DNA of 64,000 nucleotides from Rostrohypoxylon terebratum (taxonomy: Eukaryota; Ascomycota; Sordariomycetes; Xylariales; Hypoxylaceae), in contig MU385855.1 of the NCBI GenBank assembly GCA_022497145.1, positions 744,001 to 808,000 of the forward strand, in the 5' to 3' direction. The position numbers were made by a program, and so were the translations under genes. The notes beneath the pieces were generated by a model. It searched no databases and was not told the DNA's origin. It saw nothing but the letters and a program-made list of their open reading frames with translations. Of the stretch, positions 45,128-57,185 are shown one piece after another. Position 1 is the first letter of the stretch; the number at the start of each line of letters is the position of its first letter.

Positions 45128-47268
45128 AGTTGATATTTCCGTCGCGGAAGTTACAGGTGATGATAGGTTCGTAGGTAGACGCGTCGATGCTTGATTGGAG
45201 ATTTAAATGACGACGGCGAAAAAAAAAAAATCGTGTCGGAGGAGAGGTAAAAAAAAGTTTATGTATTGATTAGAGTGAGGATATGCGTGGAGATAGACGC
45301 TTAAAATCACAGGTTGGCAACTTGAAGAACTCGCATGTAGTGCTCAAGTTGCAACGAGTGCGTAGGTAGGGTGATGGAATTGGTTGATGCGAAGAGAGAG
45401 TTGAACTGGTATTCAGTCCAACGACGAAGGAGGAAAAAAACGAAAGAGAAGTTGTAGTGGTGAAAGTAAAGTTGGTCTACAGTAATGGGGAATTTGATGA
45501 GAGAGGGCAGAAAGACTCTGGACTAGTTCTGGTGGGAGAGGCGAAGTGGGGGAAGGCACAACCCTGGTCAGTGTTCCCCTCCAAAGACTTGTGTACTAAA
45601 AGGTAGCAGGGAAAAAAAAATAGAAGTTGTTGGGCGCCGTTCCTCAAATAAAATTTCACTGTTTCACTGTTGCTAAGAAACAATTTTTTTTCTCTTCAGG
45701 GCACTGGCATTTAGCACTGGCATTGGCCTGTCACTTTTCAAAACCACTTATACGTATGGACAACACTTGAGCACTTGAGAGCTATTCGCTCTTACCTACT
45801 AGACACAAGAACCGAAGAACCGCTTCTGCATCTCGGGACATCCAGGACATAGGACTTGGAACCTGGGACTTGGGGCTCGGGGGCCTCGAGGCTTCCTACC
45901 TAAGGCATCATTGTCCTTCCATTCTTCCACAAACGTCAGATAGCACGTACATAAAATCGAATTTATACACCTTGGTGCAGCCAAGCTTATGTACGTGCAT
46001 GTATTAGGAGGTACCTATCATATACTAAGTAATAAAGTATCGAATGCAATCCAGTCCAGAGTTCAAGGTTCGAGCTCAGCATCGCATGTACGTTCGCGGT
46101 ATGTACTAGTACTTCACTACTTTCCTACTTTTCTACTTTCCTTGCCTAAGGTACCTGATGTGGGCATTGTGGGCTCTAGCTTTCACCTAGTAGAACCTGG
46201 TAGAGAGCGGTGAGGGACTGAGAGCTGGAGTAGAGTAGAAAGACTAATAGTAGAATAATTCCATGACTAGGTACACAGGGTACAGTACGTTGTACATCGA
46301 CCTAGATCTGTTACCAAGGTATTCTCGACGTTGGATCGAAGGTCTTCCTATCAATGTTTAATGAATATATGCAATCGAGTATAGTAGACGACGGGAGACG
46401 ACCTCTGCAATGTGCCGTAGGCAGGTAGCCACGTCAACTCACCTAGAGTAGCGTCTGCTGCAGGTAATGCAGGTAGTGATACCTCTGAGACGTCTGGACG
46501 TACAGACCGTACTACAGACTTTTACATATAGTTTACCTGAAAGAACCTTAAAAAAGCCATTAGGACGCCCTCGCTTTGCCTATTCGGGTAATACGAATTC
46601 AAACTGGCAATCGCATTCCTGAGTTCCTTGAACTTTCTTTCCCCTCGCCATTGTTATAGGCAAATGGTTAACCGGTATCGTTATCGTTATCGTTATCGCG
46701 AGCTTTCTTATCGTTATCGTTATCAGAATTCGAGTTAGGTACAATGGAACATACCTATCCAGGTCCTACCTACTTATCTCCGATCTTCTCGAATTGAGGG
46801 TTCAACCAAACTTCGATGTGGATTTCTCAAAGCTTGGATGAAGCATCGTCTTCGCAGCCACACGCAAACATAACTCGGTGAGGGTCCGATGACCTATAGC
46901 AAGCGAAACACCCTACCGCCCACCAGGCTCAGCGCGTCCAAAGCCAGGTGACTCCTTAGACGCGGCGCATTCCGTCGATATTCGAAATTCGCTCGAGGCA
47001 TCCGTAGTGTTTTAATCCGACCACATGATTATTCAGGATGTGCCTTGATATTCAAATGCTCCCTCGGCCAAGTCGATAACCTATGAATGCGAAATTGTGA
47101 AGCTGTCGCTCTAGTTTCCACCTTGACGTCCATTCCGAACTTGTCCAGATCAACATCGATAATCTCCCTATGTCTCAGCTCGTCATTCGGATGTAAAGAG
47201 AGATATATATGCATGAAGCGACAACCTATATCGCCATTCAAAATATAACTAGGTCCTAGGCATCGACT
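45128..47268. other. Divergent intergenic region NAP1/P5B ATPase
   Basis: About 2.1 kb between divergent starts. A-run near 45219 lies in the NAP1 leader. A cluster of GATA motifs at 46675-46724 is listed separately. The palindromic word CTAGGTCCTAGG precedes the ATPase ATG. No gene is supported. Confidence 0.5.
46675..46724 (-). promoter_or_regulatory. Cluster of six HGATAA sites
   Basis: On the minus strand six GATAA words (plus-strand TTATC at 46681, 46687, 46693, 46708, 46714 and 46720) all match the fungal GATA-factor consensus HGATAR. They are arranged as two tandem runs of three with 6-bp period and lie about 545 bp before the P5B ATPase start. The period also fits simple microsatellite growth, so function is unproven. 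Confidence 0.4.
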
Positions 47269-50200
47269 ATGGAGGGGGACGAAGGTGGCGATGCGCAGTC
47301 TGGGCGCACTGGCCCCGTACATATATATCGGATGGGTTCTAATCAGAGTAATTCGAGTTTCTTTGAAGATGTTGAGATGGCGCAAGATGAGGTAGGCTAG
47401 GTCTTTGCCCGACCGTAGTCCCGATCGTGATTTTTACTTGTTCTAAATTGGCGTTTCGCAGCTCTTCTCCGGTCCTGTTGCGGAAAGTCTACCGACGAGC
47501 CTTTCTGCCTTCTCCCATCGCCGTCAACGTGCAGATTCAACGGCAAGTTTCGCGTACTACACCGAAGAAGAAGACGAGCCCGAACCTAGAGCTATATTTC
47601 GCGAAGATGGGGCTATGACCTTTGATATCGATGAGACCCCATTCGAACCTGACGAGGATGGAGAAATCAGTTCCGAAGTCGAATTCGAAAATGGCAATAC
47701 ACAAGAAGATTATGCTCTGCGTCGGAGATCTTCGACCATGTCGAGAAATTCTGTCCATGCCAGACTCCTCCGAACAGACAGCGGTGTGACGGATGCCAGT
47801 GGTCGCGGTCACAGTCGTGTCAGCCAGAAGCTACATATGGTCAACGAAGATCTCACCATCGTGATAGCAGGCTTTCGTACGAGCAAAATCGGATATGCCG
47901 CTTACATCACCATATGCATTTTAACCTTGGGCGTCGCATATCTGCTCCTGCGATGGCTTCCGCAGTGGCAGGTGAAGTTGATTGGCGAACCGTGCCCACT
48001 TCACGAGTGCGAATGGGTGGTACTCGAGGTTAGTTACATTAAAAAGTTTTTGCGTGTGCTCTGTATCGTCGTTCTAATCTGATGTTGTAGAATCAATGGG
48101 GTGAAATGGCCATCCTAAATGTTAATATCCGACCTTACAATCGCCCTCTCTCCACCGTATTCGGAGCTCCGGAGAAGATCTTTGCTCAATTACTAGAAGA
48201 AGATGCTGACCCATTATTGCCTGAACTTCGAGTTCTCAATTATCGTTATGTTCGCTTCTTCTTTCATCCACTTAAAGGTAAATTCATCATTAGCAATGGG
48301 TGGAAGGATCCTGCGTGGAAGCGGGTGCGAGCTCTCCGCGTTGGAATCGACGGCGAAGAAAAGGATCATAGGGAACACGTTTTTGGCGCAAACCTCATTG
48401 ATATCGAGCAGAAGTCCATTCCACAATTGCTTGTGGATGAGGTGAGTTAAATGTCGACGAATCTTGTAACATGGCTAACAATATTTCTAGGTATTTCATC
48501 CTTTCTACGTCTTCCAAATCGCGAGTTTGATTCTTTGGTCTGTAGACGAATATTATTACTATGCCATTTGTATCTTCGTCATGTCAGCAGGCAGCATCAT
48601 AGCCACGCTGGTTGAGACACGAGCTGTTAGTGTTACCTCACCTCCAAGTAGTTAACCTTACTCTTATTAACAAAATAGACAATGCGGCGTCTTCGCGATA
48701 TATCCCGCTTTGAATGCGATGTACGTGTCCTTCGAAATGGTTTTTGTAAGTATGTCACTATATCGACCCGTAGCACATTGCTGATTGTTTTCAGGGGCCC
48801 ATGTCTCGTCGAGTGATCTAGTACCCGGGGATGTATACGAAGTCAGCGATCCTAGCCTCACACAGTTCCCGGCCGATAGTTTACTCTTGAGCGGGGATTG
48901 TATTGTGAATGAGAGTATGCTTACTGGCGAATCAGTGCCAGTTTCTAAAATTCCCGCTGCGGACGAGACTCTTGAGATCATGAATCTTGGCGCCTCTACC
49001 GTCTCTCCTGACGCTGCCCGTCATTTCCTTTTCTGCGGGACCAAAATTATCAGGGCAAGGCGACCACAAGATAATAGAGATGACGAAGCGGTTGCACTCG
49101 CCATGGTTGTGAGAACCGGTTTCAACACTACCAAGGGTTCCCTGGTCCGCTCTATGCTATTCCCTAAGCCTTCTGGCTTCAAATTTTATCGGGACTCATT
49201 CCGATATATATCTGTTATGGGATGTGTCGCGCTGCTTGGGTTCGTCGTGTCTTTTATCAACTTCCTTCGTCTTGGGTTAGCCTGGCACTTGATCATTGTC
49301 AGAGCTCTGGACTTAATCACCATTGTTGTCCCGCCAGCTCTCCCAGCTACACTTACCATAGGGACAAACTTTGCCTTGAGTCGTCTCAAGAAGAGGCAAA
49401 TATTCTGTATCAGTCCACAGAGAGTCAATGTCGGCGGGAAATTGGATGTCATGTGCTTCGATAAGACTGGCACTCTCACAGAAGATGGGTTGGATATCCT
49501 CGGTGTGCGGTTGGTGTCTCGCGTAACAAATCGATTCGATGACGTGGTATCGAAAGCGTCAGATTTGGTTCCTCCATTGAATCTAGATGCTGGCCCTGGA
49601 GACAAATACGACATAAATCGCGCTGCTCTGTTTACGATGGCCACTTGCCATTCACTTAGATCAATTGACGGCGAGCTCGTTGGAGATCCGCTGGATGTCA
49701 AGATGTTCGAGTTTACTAACTGGACATTCGAAGAGGGCAGCCAAGGCAATGCTGATCAGGAGGAGGATGAGCAAGGTGGCCTTTCTCCTTCGGTTGCGCG
49801 CCCTCCAGCAACAACCTTATATGATACGGATGCATATGGTGTTGCACAGGGACAAAATGTGAGTATTTCCCTTCAAATTTTTTCCCTGCTTGTCTAATAC
49901 GATCTAGTCTGCAATCGAATTAGGAATATTGAGATCATTCGAGTTCGTCTCTCAACTACGGAGAGCTAGTGTGATTGTACGGGCTTTCGGGAAACAAAGT
50001 GGTAGCATTTATGTCAAGGGCGCGCCTGAATGCATGCGGGATATTTGCCGACCCGAAAGTTGTGAGTCTCCTGTATTCCGTGATTAAATACATTCTAACA
50101 CTGACATATGAAGTCCCGGAGGATTACGACGAGCTTCTGTCCTATTATACCCATAAAGGATATAGAGTTATAGCCTGCGCCACCAAGTATATGAAGAAAT

Positions 50201-52081
50201 TATCATGGGTGAAGTCCCAAAAGATGAAACGCGATGAGGTTGAGAAAGATCTTGACTTCGTCGGTTTCATCATCTTCGAAAACAAGCTTAAGCCAACAAC
50301 TGCTGCGGTGCTCAAGGAGCTTACTCAATCAAACATCGGGTCGATCATGGTTACGGGTGACAACATATTGACAGCCATCAGTGTTGCCAGAAATTGCAGT
50401 CTTGTTGAGAAGGATGCTCACTGTTTTGTGCCACATTTTGCCGAAGGTTAGTCGACTCATTCAATCCACAGAATGTCTCAGAAAACAGTCAACAGATCGT
50501 TACAGTTCCTCTATTGTTGAGCTATGAAGTACTAACTCGACAATCATAGGAAATTCCCGTGACCCTAATGCTCTCCTACAGTGGGAGAGCATTGATGATC
50601 CAGCGTACCAACTAGATTTTCGAACTTTGCTCGTGAGCCCAAATAATTAAATTGCCGTTGCTGATCTAGTTAAACTGACCAATATGATTATAGCCTCTTC
50701 CTGCTCCAGTCCATCGTGATGCGTCTTTGCCATATGATATAGCTAATCTTAGGAATTACTCTCTCGCAATAAGCGGAGATGTCTTCCGATGGATAATCGA
50801 CTTTGCTCCGAACGAGGTCGTACAGAGGGTCAGTTTGCTCTTATCCGTCATGATTCAGCGTCGTCACGCCAATTTCTTCATAAACTCTCTGTTGTGTTAA
50901 AGAGCTAACCGAGCATTAGATGCTCGTCCGGGGCAAAGTATTTGCGCGCATGTCTCCAGATGAGAAACATGAACTTGTAGAGAAACTGCAGAGTATAGAT
51001 TACTGCTGTGGATTTTGCGGTGATGGGGCCAACGATTGTGGCGCTCTCAAAGCAGCGGATGTGGGCATCTCGCTTTCCGAGGCCGAAGCATCCGTCGCGG
51101 CGCCATTTACGTCAAGGGTATTTGATATTCGATGCGTACCCGACGTGATCCGGTACGTAGATTTCGAAACTCGCATACGTATGTGTTGAAATATAACTGC
51201 ATTGCTGACTTCATTTCTAGAGAAGGACGAGCTGCTCTGGTAACCAGCTTCAGTTGCTTCAAATTTATGAGCCTTTACTCTGCCATCCAATTCACATCCG
51301 TCAGTTTCCTATATGCATCAGCCTCGAACCTAGGAGATTTCCAGTTCCTCTTCATTGACGTTGTGCTTATATTACCAATCGCAATCTTCAGTAAGTAGAA
51401 CATAATATACCTCAAAGTCCTAGATAACTAATCCCATGACAGTGGGCTGGTCCGGGCCATTCCCGATCTTAAGCAAGAAGCGACCGACGGCAAATCTTGT
51501 CTCTCGGAAAGTCCTCACACCTTTACTAGGCCAGATGATCATCTGCATATTTATACAAGCTGCTGCATGGCTTATGGTACGAGAACAGAGTTGGTATATA
51601 CCACCTCACGTCAACCCTGAGAAGTCCAACATCAAGAACTCGGAGAACACCACCTTGTTCCTGGTGTCTTGCTTCGAGTATATTTCCATAGGGGTGGTTA
51701 TGAGTGCTGGGCGGCCATTCCGACAACCTATGAACCAGAACTGTAAGTTGCACTGATATGCGAAAATCCCATCAAGCACCATACTAATCATGCACAGGGC
51801 CGTTCATGACGACTATCCTTGCGGCACTACTCGTGGTTACACTGATGGTCTTCTCGCCAAGCCACCAAGTTAAGAAGATTATGCAGTTGACCAACATCAG
51901 CTATTCATTCAAGATCACGCTTGTACTTCTTGATGTGGCATATCTGGTCATCTCGTGGGTCGGCGAGAACTACCTCTTCCAGAAGCTCGCTCGGGGCTTC
52001 GGCCTGGCGAAGTTGGCTATTACTAAGGAGCCGAAGAAGCGGAAAGAGTACAAGGTTATCATGGAACGGATGAAGGCTTGA
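47269..52081 (+). CDS. YPK9: P5B-type cation-transporting ATPase (Ypk9/ATP13A2 type)
   Basis: Fourteen exons encode 1332 aa: 47269-47391, 47462-48028, 48091-48441, 48491-48625, 48679-48745, 48795-49858, 49908-50061, 50114-50446, 50550-50632, 50694-50828, 50920-51152, 51221-51390, 51443-51742, 51798-52081. An in-frame TAG just upstream fixes the first ATG. P-type landmarks are TGES (458-461), the P5B-defining membrane motif VVPPALPATLTIG, phosphorylation site DKTGTLTEDG (Asp637), KGAPE, VTGDN and GDGANDCGAL (1038-1047). An N-terminal P5-type domain has a membrane segment ITICILTLGVAYLLL. The PPALP motif separates it from the ER P5A class (Spf1). P5B pumps sit in vacuole or lysosome membranes; animal ATP13A2 exports polyamines and yeast Ypk9 protects from metals and polyamines. 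An upstream cluster of GATA sites may regulate it. Confidence 0.95.
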
Positions 52082-52507
52082 TCTAGATTCAATATCGTGT
52101 GTTCTAGCCTATAATGATAATGCTTGGGAAGATTGTGAATTGGTCGATATTCTTCATTATCAACCTGGTGTTTGTTAGATGGTTTCTATGCCATAACCCA
52201 TACCTGTATATACATAGGACGCACTTGTCTATACAAATCGATACTTATAATGAAGTATTATTACATCAATAAGCCGTGTCTCGTAGTAGTGTCAATGATG
52301 TGTGAGATGACAGATACTTAGTCTCCAACAATTATGCACCAGTACGACGCAGGGCTCTTGTTGGTACTTATTGAGAGAGCACCGTTGTTCTAGGTATCGG
52401 TTGCACATTTTGCAAAAGATAGGCAGAGGAAGGTTGTCATAATAATAGGGTATCAATTCCAGAGCGGGATATGATCATGTCTCCCATGTTTTACCGGACT
52501 ATATAGT
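52082..52507. other. Convergent 3' intergenic region
   Basis: About 426 bp between the stops of the P5B ATPase and RRP9. No further feature is seen. Confidence 0.5.
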
Positions 52508-54316
52508 TTACTCTGCCAACCCGTTTTCCAGACCCTCCTTTGTCCTGGACACCTCGAATACAACAGCGCCGTTTTTCCCTCCTTTGATCTTTTTCCACTT
52601 CCCCAGTCGATGCTCCTTGCCGACTCCGACTACGACACACAACCCGTCTTTGCCACGATCCCCTCGCTCGAAGAGAGCGATGTCGTTTACCACGCCTTTG
52701 ACTAGCCATGAGGATTGGCTGGCCCCGTTCGCACCGTTAACTGCGCCCTCATCATCGGACTCGTCAGCGTCCACGCCGTTAGCAGTAGGCACGGGGTCGA
52801 TGCCGGATGATGAGTTCCCCAAGACCCCTACAGGCTCGATCTTCTTCTTATCGTCACTTAACCTCCAGACCCGGACGTATCCATCCCAACTACCACTCAG
52901 GATGAGGTCGGAGTAAGGTAACGTCCGAAGAGCGGTGATCCACCTAGGCTGCGGAGGGGGCACGACCTTAGGAGTCGGGGCCTCTTCAGCGGATGCTTCC
53001 GTAGGGAGCAAGGGTCGCTCGAGTCCGTGTGCCTGAGCTAGGACGAAGAGTGGCTTCTTCTTCTGTATGCTCCATAGAGCTAGCGAGCCGTTGTCGCTTC
53101 CGGTGACGAAGAGCTCGTCATCGATCATCGCGACACGATCCATGCTACCCTCGTGAGCCAAAGACCGCGGGTCGATATCAGGCTTCTGCTTCCTATCGAT
53201 CGCCCCGCCGCGGAAGACCAACTGGGTCTCCTCGACAACTTTCCATAACCGGGCCGTGCGATCCCGAGCGCCTACGCTTACGCACCGCTCTTGGGCTAAC
53301 GCGTCGATGTCGACCACGATATCTTGGTGGCCGAAGAGGGTTTCGACATATGCTAGCTCGTCTAAACTCCACACCTTCACGGTACGGTCTTTCGAAGCCG
53401 AGTAGAGCTGGTTTGTGCCTCGACGAAACGCTAAGCCAGTTACGGCATCGCGATGGTGCATGAAGACCCGGATAGGCCTCATCGATTTCGCATCGTAGAC
53501 GATTAGGCGCTTGTCCGCGCCACCCGTAACGACGAACTTGCCGTCCTGAGAGGCTGCCACGCATAATATGTCTGCCAAATGCCCTTGGTAGGCTTTATCC
53601 TTGGCTTTCTTTGGATTTCCCTTCAGCATTGCGACTCTGATTGGTTGTCGACGGGGAGGGGCTGGAGGTTTCTTAGGCTTCTTCTTGGTGGTTTGTGGGA
53701 ATTGGTTGGCTGGTAGGTCTTGTAGCTTCCATTTGACTAGATAGCGGTCTTTGGTGACGGTATATACGTGTGGTGCGCATATAGCAACAGATGTAGTCGA
53801 GAGGGTGTTGCAACGAAAGAGCGTATGTGATGATTGGGCGATATCAAGGTCTAAAGCAACCTTTCTATACACCTTTCCCTTAATCTCGGCCACATCCTCT
53901 AGTAGGCGCTCCGCTATTATATCTCGATCAATGTCTTCAGCATCGAAACCGGTTTCATCGACTTCTTGCCGGACGTTGTCAAGGTATCTTTCCGCAAGTC
54001 TCAATCTCTTCTCTGCCGCTGTCTCTCCTTCGTCCTCTGATTCCGAACCGGATTCGGGGGCTTCCAAATCACCAGGTTCGGCTTCACTCTCAGAATCGCT
54101 TCCTGATATGGATTCATCTCGTTCGACTCGTTTTTTTGGCGCTGGTGTAGGTACAGATTTTGCAGGTTTTGCAGGTTTTGCAATTTTTATAGGCTTCGCG
54201 GGTCTCGACGGTGCCTTCGGGTACTTGGAGGTCGCGATTCGTTTTTTAGGCAGTTCGGTGGCAGGAGCTCGTTTTCGTTTTTTCTGAGCGCCAGGTATTG
54301 TAAAGAAAGACGACAT
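52508..54316 (-). CDS. RRP9: U3 snoRNP-associated protein Rrp9 (U3-55K)
   Basis: A single uninterrupted exon encodes 602 aa, unusual among the intron-rich neighbours. It begins MSSFFTIPGAQKKRKRAP, has a Lys/Pro/Ala-rich then acidic N-terminus, the conserved ERYLDNVRQEVDETGFDAEDIDRDIIAERLLED segment, and a WD40 propeller from about residue 170 to 580 (repeats ending for example LVKWKL, LIVYDA, VKVWSL, ARLWKV, LALWSI, VRVWRL). Rrp9 binds the U3 snoRNA B/C motif and supports 18S rRNA processing in the nucleolus. It starts 434 bp from the proteasome gene on the other strand, suggesting a shared divergent promoter. Confidence 0.95.
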   Translation of the reverse strand: MSSFFTIPGAQKKRKRAPATELPKKRIATSKYPKAPSRPAKPIKIAKPAKPAKSVPTPAPKKRVERDESISGSDSESEAEPGDLEAPESGSESEDEGETAAEKRLRLAERYLDNVRQEVDETGFDAEDIDRDIIAERLLEDVAEIKGKVYRKVALDLDIAQSSHTLFRCNTLSTTSVAICAPHVYTVTKDRYLVKWKLQDLPANQFPQTTKKKPKKPPAPPRRQPIRVAMLKGNPKKAKDKAYQGHLADILCVAASQDGKFVVTGGADKRLIVYDAKSMRPIRVFMHHRDAVTGLAFRRGTNQLYSASKDRTVKVWSLDELAYVETLFGHQDIVVDIDALAQERCVSVGARDRTARLWKVVEETQLVFRGGAIDRKQKPDIDPRSLAHEGSMDRVAMIDDELFVTGSDNGSLALWSIQKKKPLFVLAQAHGLERPLLPTEASAEEAPTPKVVPPPQPRWITALRTLPYSDLILSGSWDGYVRVWRLSDDKKKIEPVGVLGNSSSGIDPVPTANGVDADESDDEGAVNGANGASQSSWLVKGVVNDIALFERGDRGKDGLCVVVGVGKEHRLGKWKKIKGGKNGAVVFEVSRTKEGLENGLAE

Positions 54317-54750
54317 ATTGACGCGATTAACTTATCGAGCAATCAATACAGTCGTGTATTGATTGTCTCGTGCTCTTAGAAAATTTCCATGCTCCAAAGA
54401 AAAAGATCGTTCCAATTGCTAAGAAAGAAAAAAAAAAGTTCAGAACCTGCGGGACACAAGCAGGGGTCCATGTCGGTGCAAAGATAGCGCCGTTTACGAA
54501 GTAGCTTTCCATGGTAAATGTGGAGACTGGGGCTGGTAAGCTGTGGCTTGTACTTCCGATGTCCGACTTTGTATCCCACCGTGGCGTGGCGGTTGGAAGA
54601 TCTGAAGCTGTAGCAAGGCAAGTACTAGGCTGTAGCTACCTTGCGCGTCTACACACTTCCAATATCTACATCAGTTCAAGCACGACAGCTCTTTCAACCT
54701 CCACACACAACACAATTAAGAGCCTTTCATAACAAGACAAAATACTCAAG
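54317..54750. promoter_or_regulatory. Divergent promoter region RRP9/PRE1
   Basis: The 434 bp separate two divergent starts, so both promoters must lie here. An A-run near 54422 and a T/C-rich stretch are seen. I identified no TATA box or proteasome-associated control element with confidence. Confidence 0.5.
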
Positions 54751-55480
54751 ATGTATGTCACCGTATTATCTACATGTATTGATATCGAACAAACTGACCA
54801 GAGTTAAACAGGGAGGTGTTATTAGGAATCACTGGCAAGGACTTTACCTTAATCGCAGCTTCGAAAGCTGCGATGCGAGGAGCTACTATCCTCAAGGCCT
54901 CTGACGACAAGACGAGGTCTCTTAACAAGCACACATTAATTGCTTTTTCTGGCGAGGCGGGCGACACAGGTACCCAGCTAACCCCTCAAGGAATCTATAT
55001 GATACCATCCAAAGCTAACTATCAGCAGTTCAGTTCTCCGAGTACATCCAAGCAAATGCCCAACTCTATTCGATGCGGAATGAGACCGACTTATCGCCTA
55101 CAGCTTTGGCGCATTACGTACGCGGCGAGCTTGCGGCGAGCTTAAGATCGCGGAAGCCCTACAACGTCAACCTACTTCTAGGAGGCGTCGACCCCATCAC
55201 CCACAAGCCGAGCTTGTTCTGGTTGGACTACCTAGCAGCTTTGGCAGCTGTCCCCTACGCCGCCCATGGCTATGCGCAATATTACTGTCTGTCTATCCTC
55301 GACAAGCACCATCACCCGGACATGACGTTTGTTCAAGGTCTCAAAGTGTTGGAGATGTGCACGGACGAGCTGAAGCGACGTTTGCCTATCGATTTTAAGG
55401 GTATGACAGTCAAGGTGGTCACTAAGGATGGCATCCGCGATGTCGAATTCAAGGACGACAAGATTGTCAGAAGTGCGTAG
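54751..55480 (+). CDS. PRE1: 20S proteasome subunit beta 4 (Pre1/PSMB2 type)
   Basis: Three exons (54751-54752, 54812-54969, 55029-55480) encode 203 aa. The protein MEVLLGITGKDFTLIAASKAAMRG matches the start of yeast Pre1, followed by LIAFSGEAGDTVQFSEYIQANAQLYSMRNE, RKPYNVNLLLGG and the tail FKGMTVKVVTKDGIRD. This beta subunit is structural and has no catalytic N-terminal Thr. The start codon is split: exon 1 contributes only A and T, the donor is GTATGT, and G is the first base of exon 2 after an AACAG acceptor. Reading the ATG unspliced meets a stop soon and lacks family similarity. It runs divergently from RRP9. Confidence 0.94.
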
Positions 55481-56155
55481 GGAGTTCAAGTTTCTAGCTG
55501 GCAACTGCAAGTGTAACATTAAGATCTTGGGCTGGGTGGAAAAAGAAACCGCAAGACAGCCTAATGATCAGGTCGCAAAGCCGGCCACCGAGTCAGTTAT
55601 GAATTGCGGCTACCTAACATGGATATTACTCTCATCATTGCGCACGTGATGGGCTCCAACTCGCCAATTGCTACAGCCTTTCTAGTAGGCACCTAACTTG
55701 ACAGCCCTGGGGAGAAAAAGAAAGGAGAGCAATAGCCAAGGAGGGGCAAGGTCACAACGTGGCTGGGATACAAAACACGACGAGTACAACAGAAAGCCTA
55801 TATCTCAACTAACGTTAGCTTGACTTCCTATTCCTCTGAAGTGCATTTGACCTCGATGAATTACATCAAGGATACAGGCGCCAGTCTCTCATCTCACATT
55901 TTGCAAATATGACAGAATTACGTGAATAAAATCGGTTGGCCCTATATCGATCAGCGACATTGTCGACCAGGTTTTTTCTCCTGATCATAGGGTAAGAGTT
56001 ATATATTGCCAACCTAACCCAATTTATGAGACCCCTTTATACTGGATGACCGGCGTAGACTTGTTATATTAGTACCCTTACCTAAATAGTAGGTCGGCTT
56101 CCGCTATTCGCGGATACCAACTTGAGGCAAGCCCAAATAAAACCCATGAAGCGGT

Positions 56156-56184
56156 GTATTGGCGTATTGGTGTATTGGTGTATT
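56156..56184. repeat. GTATTGGT tandem repeat
   Basis: Three and a half units of 8 bp with one T-to-C change. Confidence 0.8.
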
Positions 56185-57149
56185 TTAGATCTAGTAGTAC
56201 ATAATATTGCATTTTTTGGGCGGTGAGACTTCTGCATGATGCTACACCTATTCACCATGCAGGCAGACTTCCTATTGGGACACCGCAAGCCTTGTTGCAG
56301 CAGAGTTGCATTCGCCTTCTCTTACTTTACCAGCTTTGCCTACTTGGTTGAAGTTCGTTCCGCCAAACCAACAACTTGAACCATTATAGAGTTAAACTAC
56401 GAGCCTTATCATTAAGTTTAGCTAGCTCTTGGAAAAGTTTTTTCTTTCCCATTCCCATTCCCCTTTCCCCCTAAGATCCCCCCCCCTTCCCGCCGGCTAC
56501 TTGAGTAACCCACCCACGTTTTCAGTTCCACCCACCAGGGCGCTAATCTCTGGATAATTGTATTTTTCGTGTTGTCACCTTCCAGCTAGGTAGTCATTCA
56601 ACGGCACAGCCGATGATCCGCCAGCTCCTAGTACGTGTCCATGGAAGTTTCTTACAGAAAGTTCATAGAATGAAATATGGGACTACACAGGGGTTCCTCC
56701 CAAATTCCCAATACTGAACGGTCGACCCGCGCCTTCGGTGGCGCTAGATCAGGCACATATTATTAGGTACTATTATGTACGTAGCGTAGCCCTGAACACT
56801 CAACAAACGGCAACGTGTATTTGCTACGCGGTTCCGTTCATACACCAAAGGCTAAGAAGGTTGGGCAAACAGCATACGCAGTAGAAAAAAAATATCATTG
56901 CAAGTATTTCGTACTAGGATATGGTCCTCTTATACCTAATCGGACTATACCGAGATTCGGGTAGATACTGGAGGTGTTCACTCCAAGATGTAAATTAATT
57001 AAGCTCAGGTACAAAGTTGCCACTATAGACCATTATTGAACCATCTCGAGGTGTCATTCCATACATGTATGTATGTCCCAAGATTTTTATTTCGACAGCC
57101 ACAAACAGACATGTACTATTATATGTATTATGCGACTCCCTCGTACTTA

Positions 57150-57185
57150 CCTAGTAGTAGGTAGGTACCTAGGTACCTAGGAAAA
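57150..57185. repeat. GTACCTAGG palindromic word cluster
   Basis: Overlapping TAGGTAGGTACCTAGGTACC words, self-complementary, in the gene-free region upstream of DED1. Confidence 0.65.
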
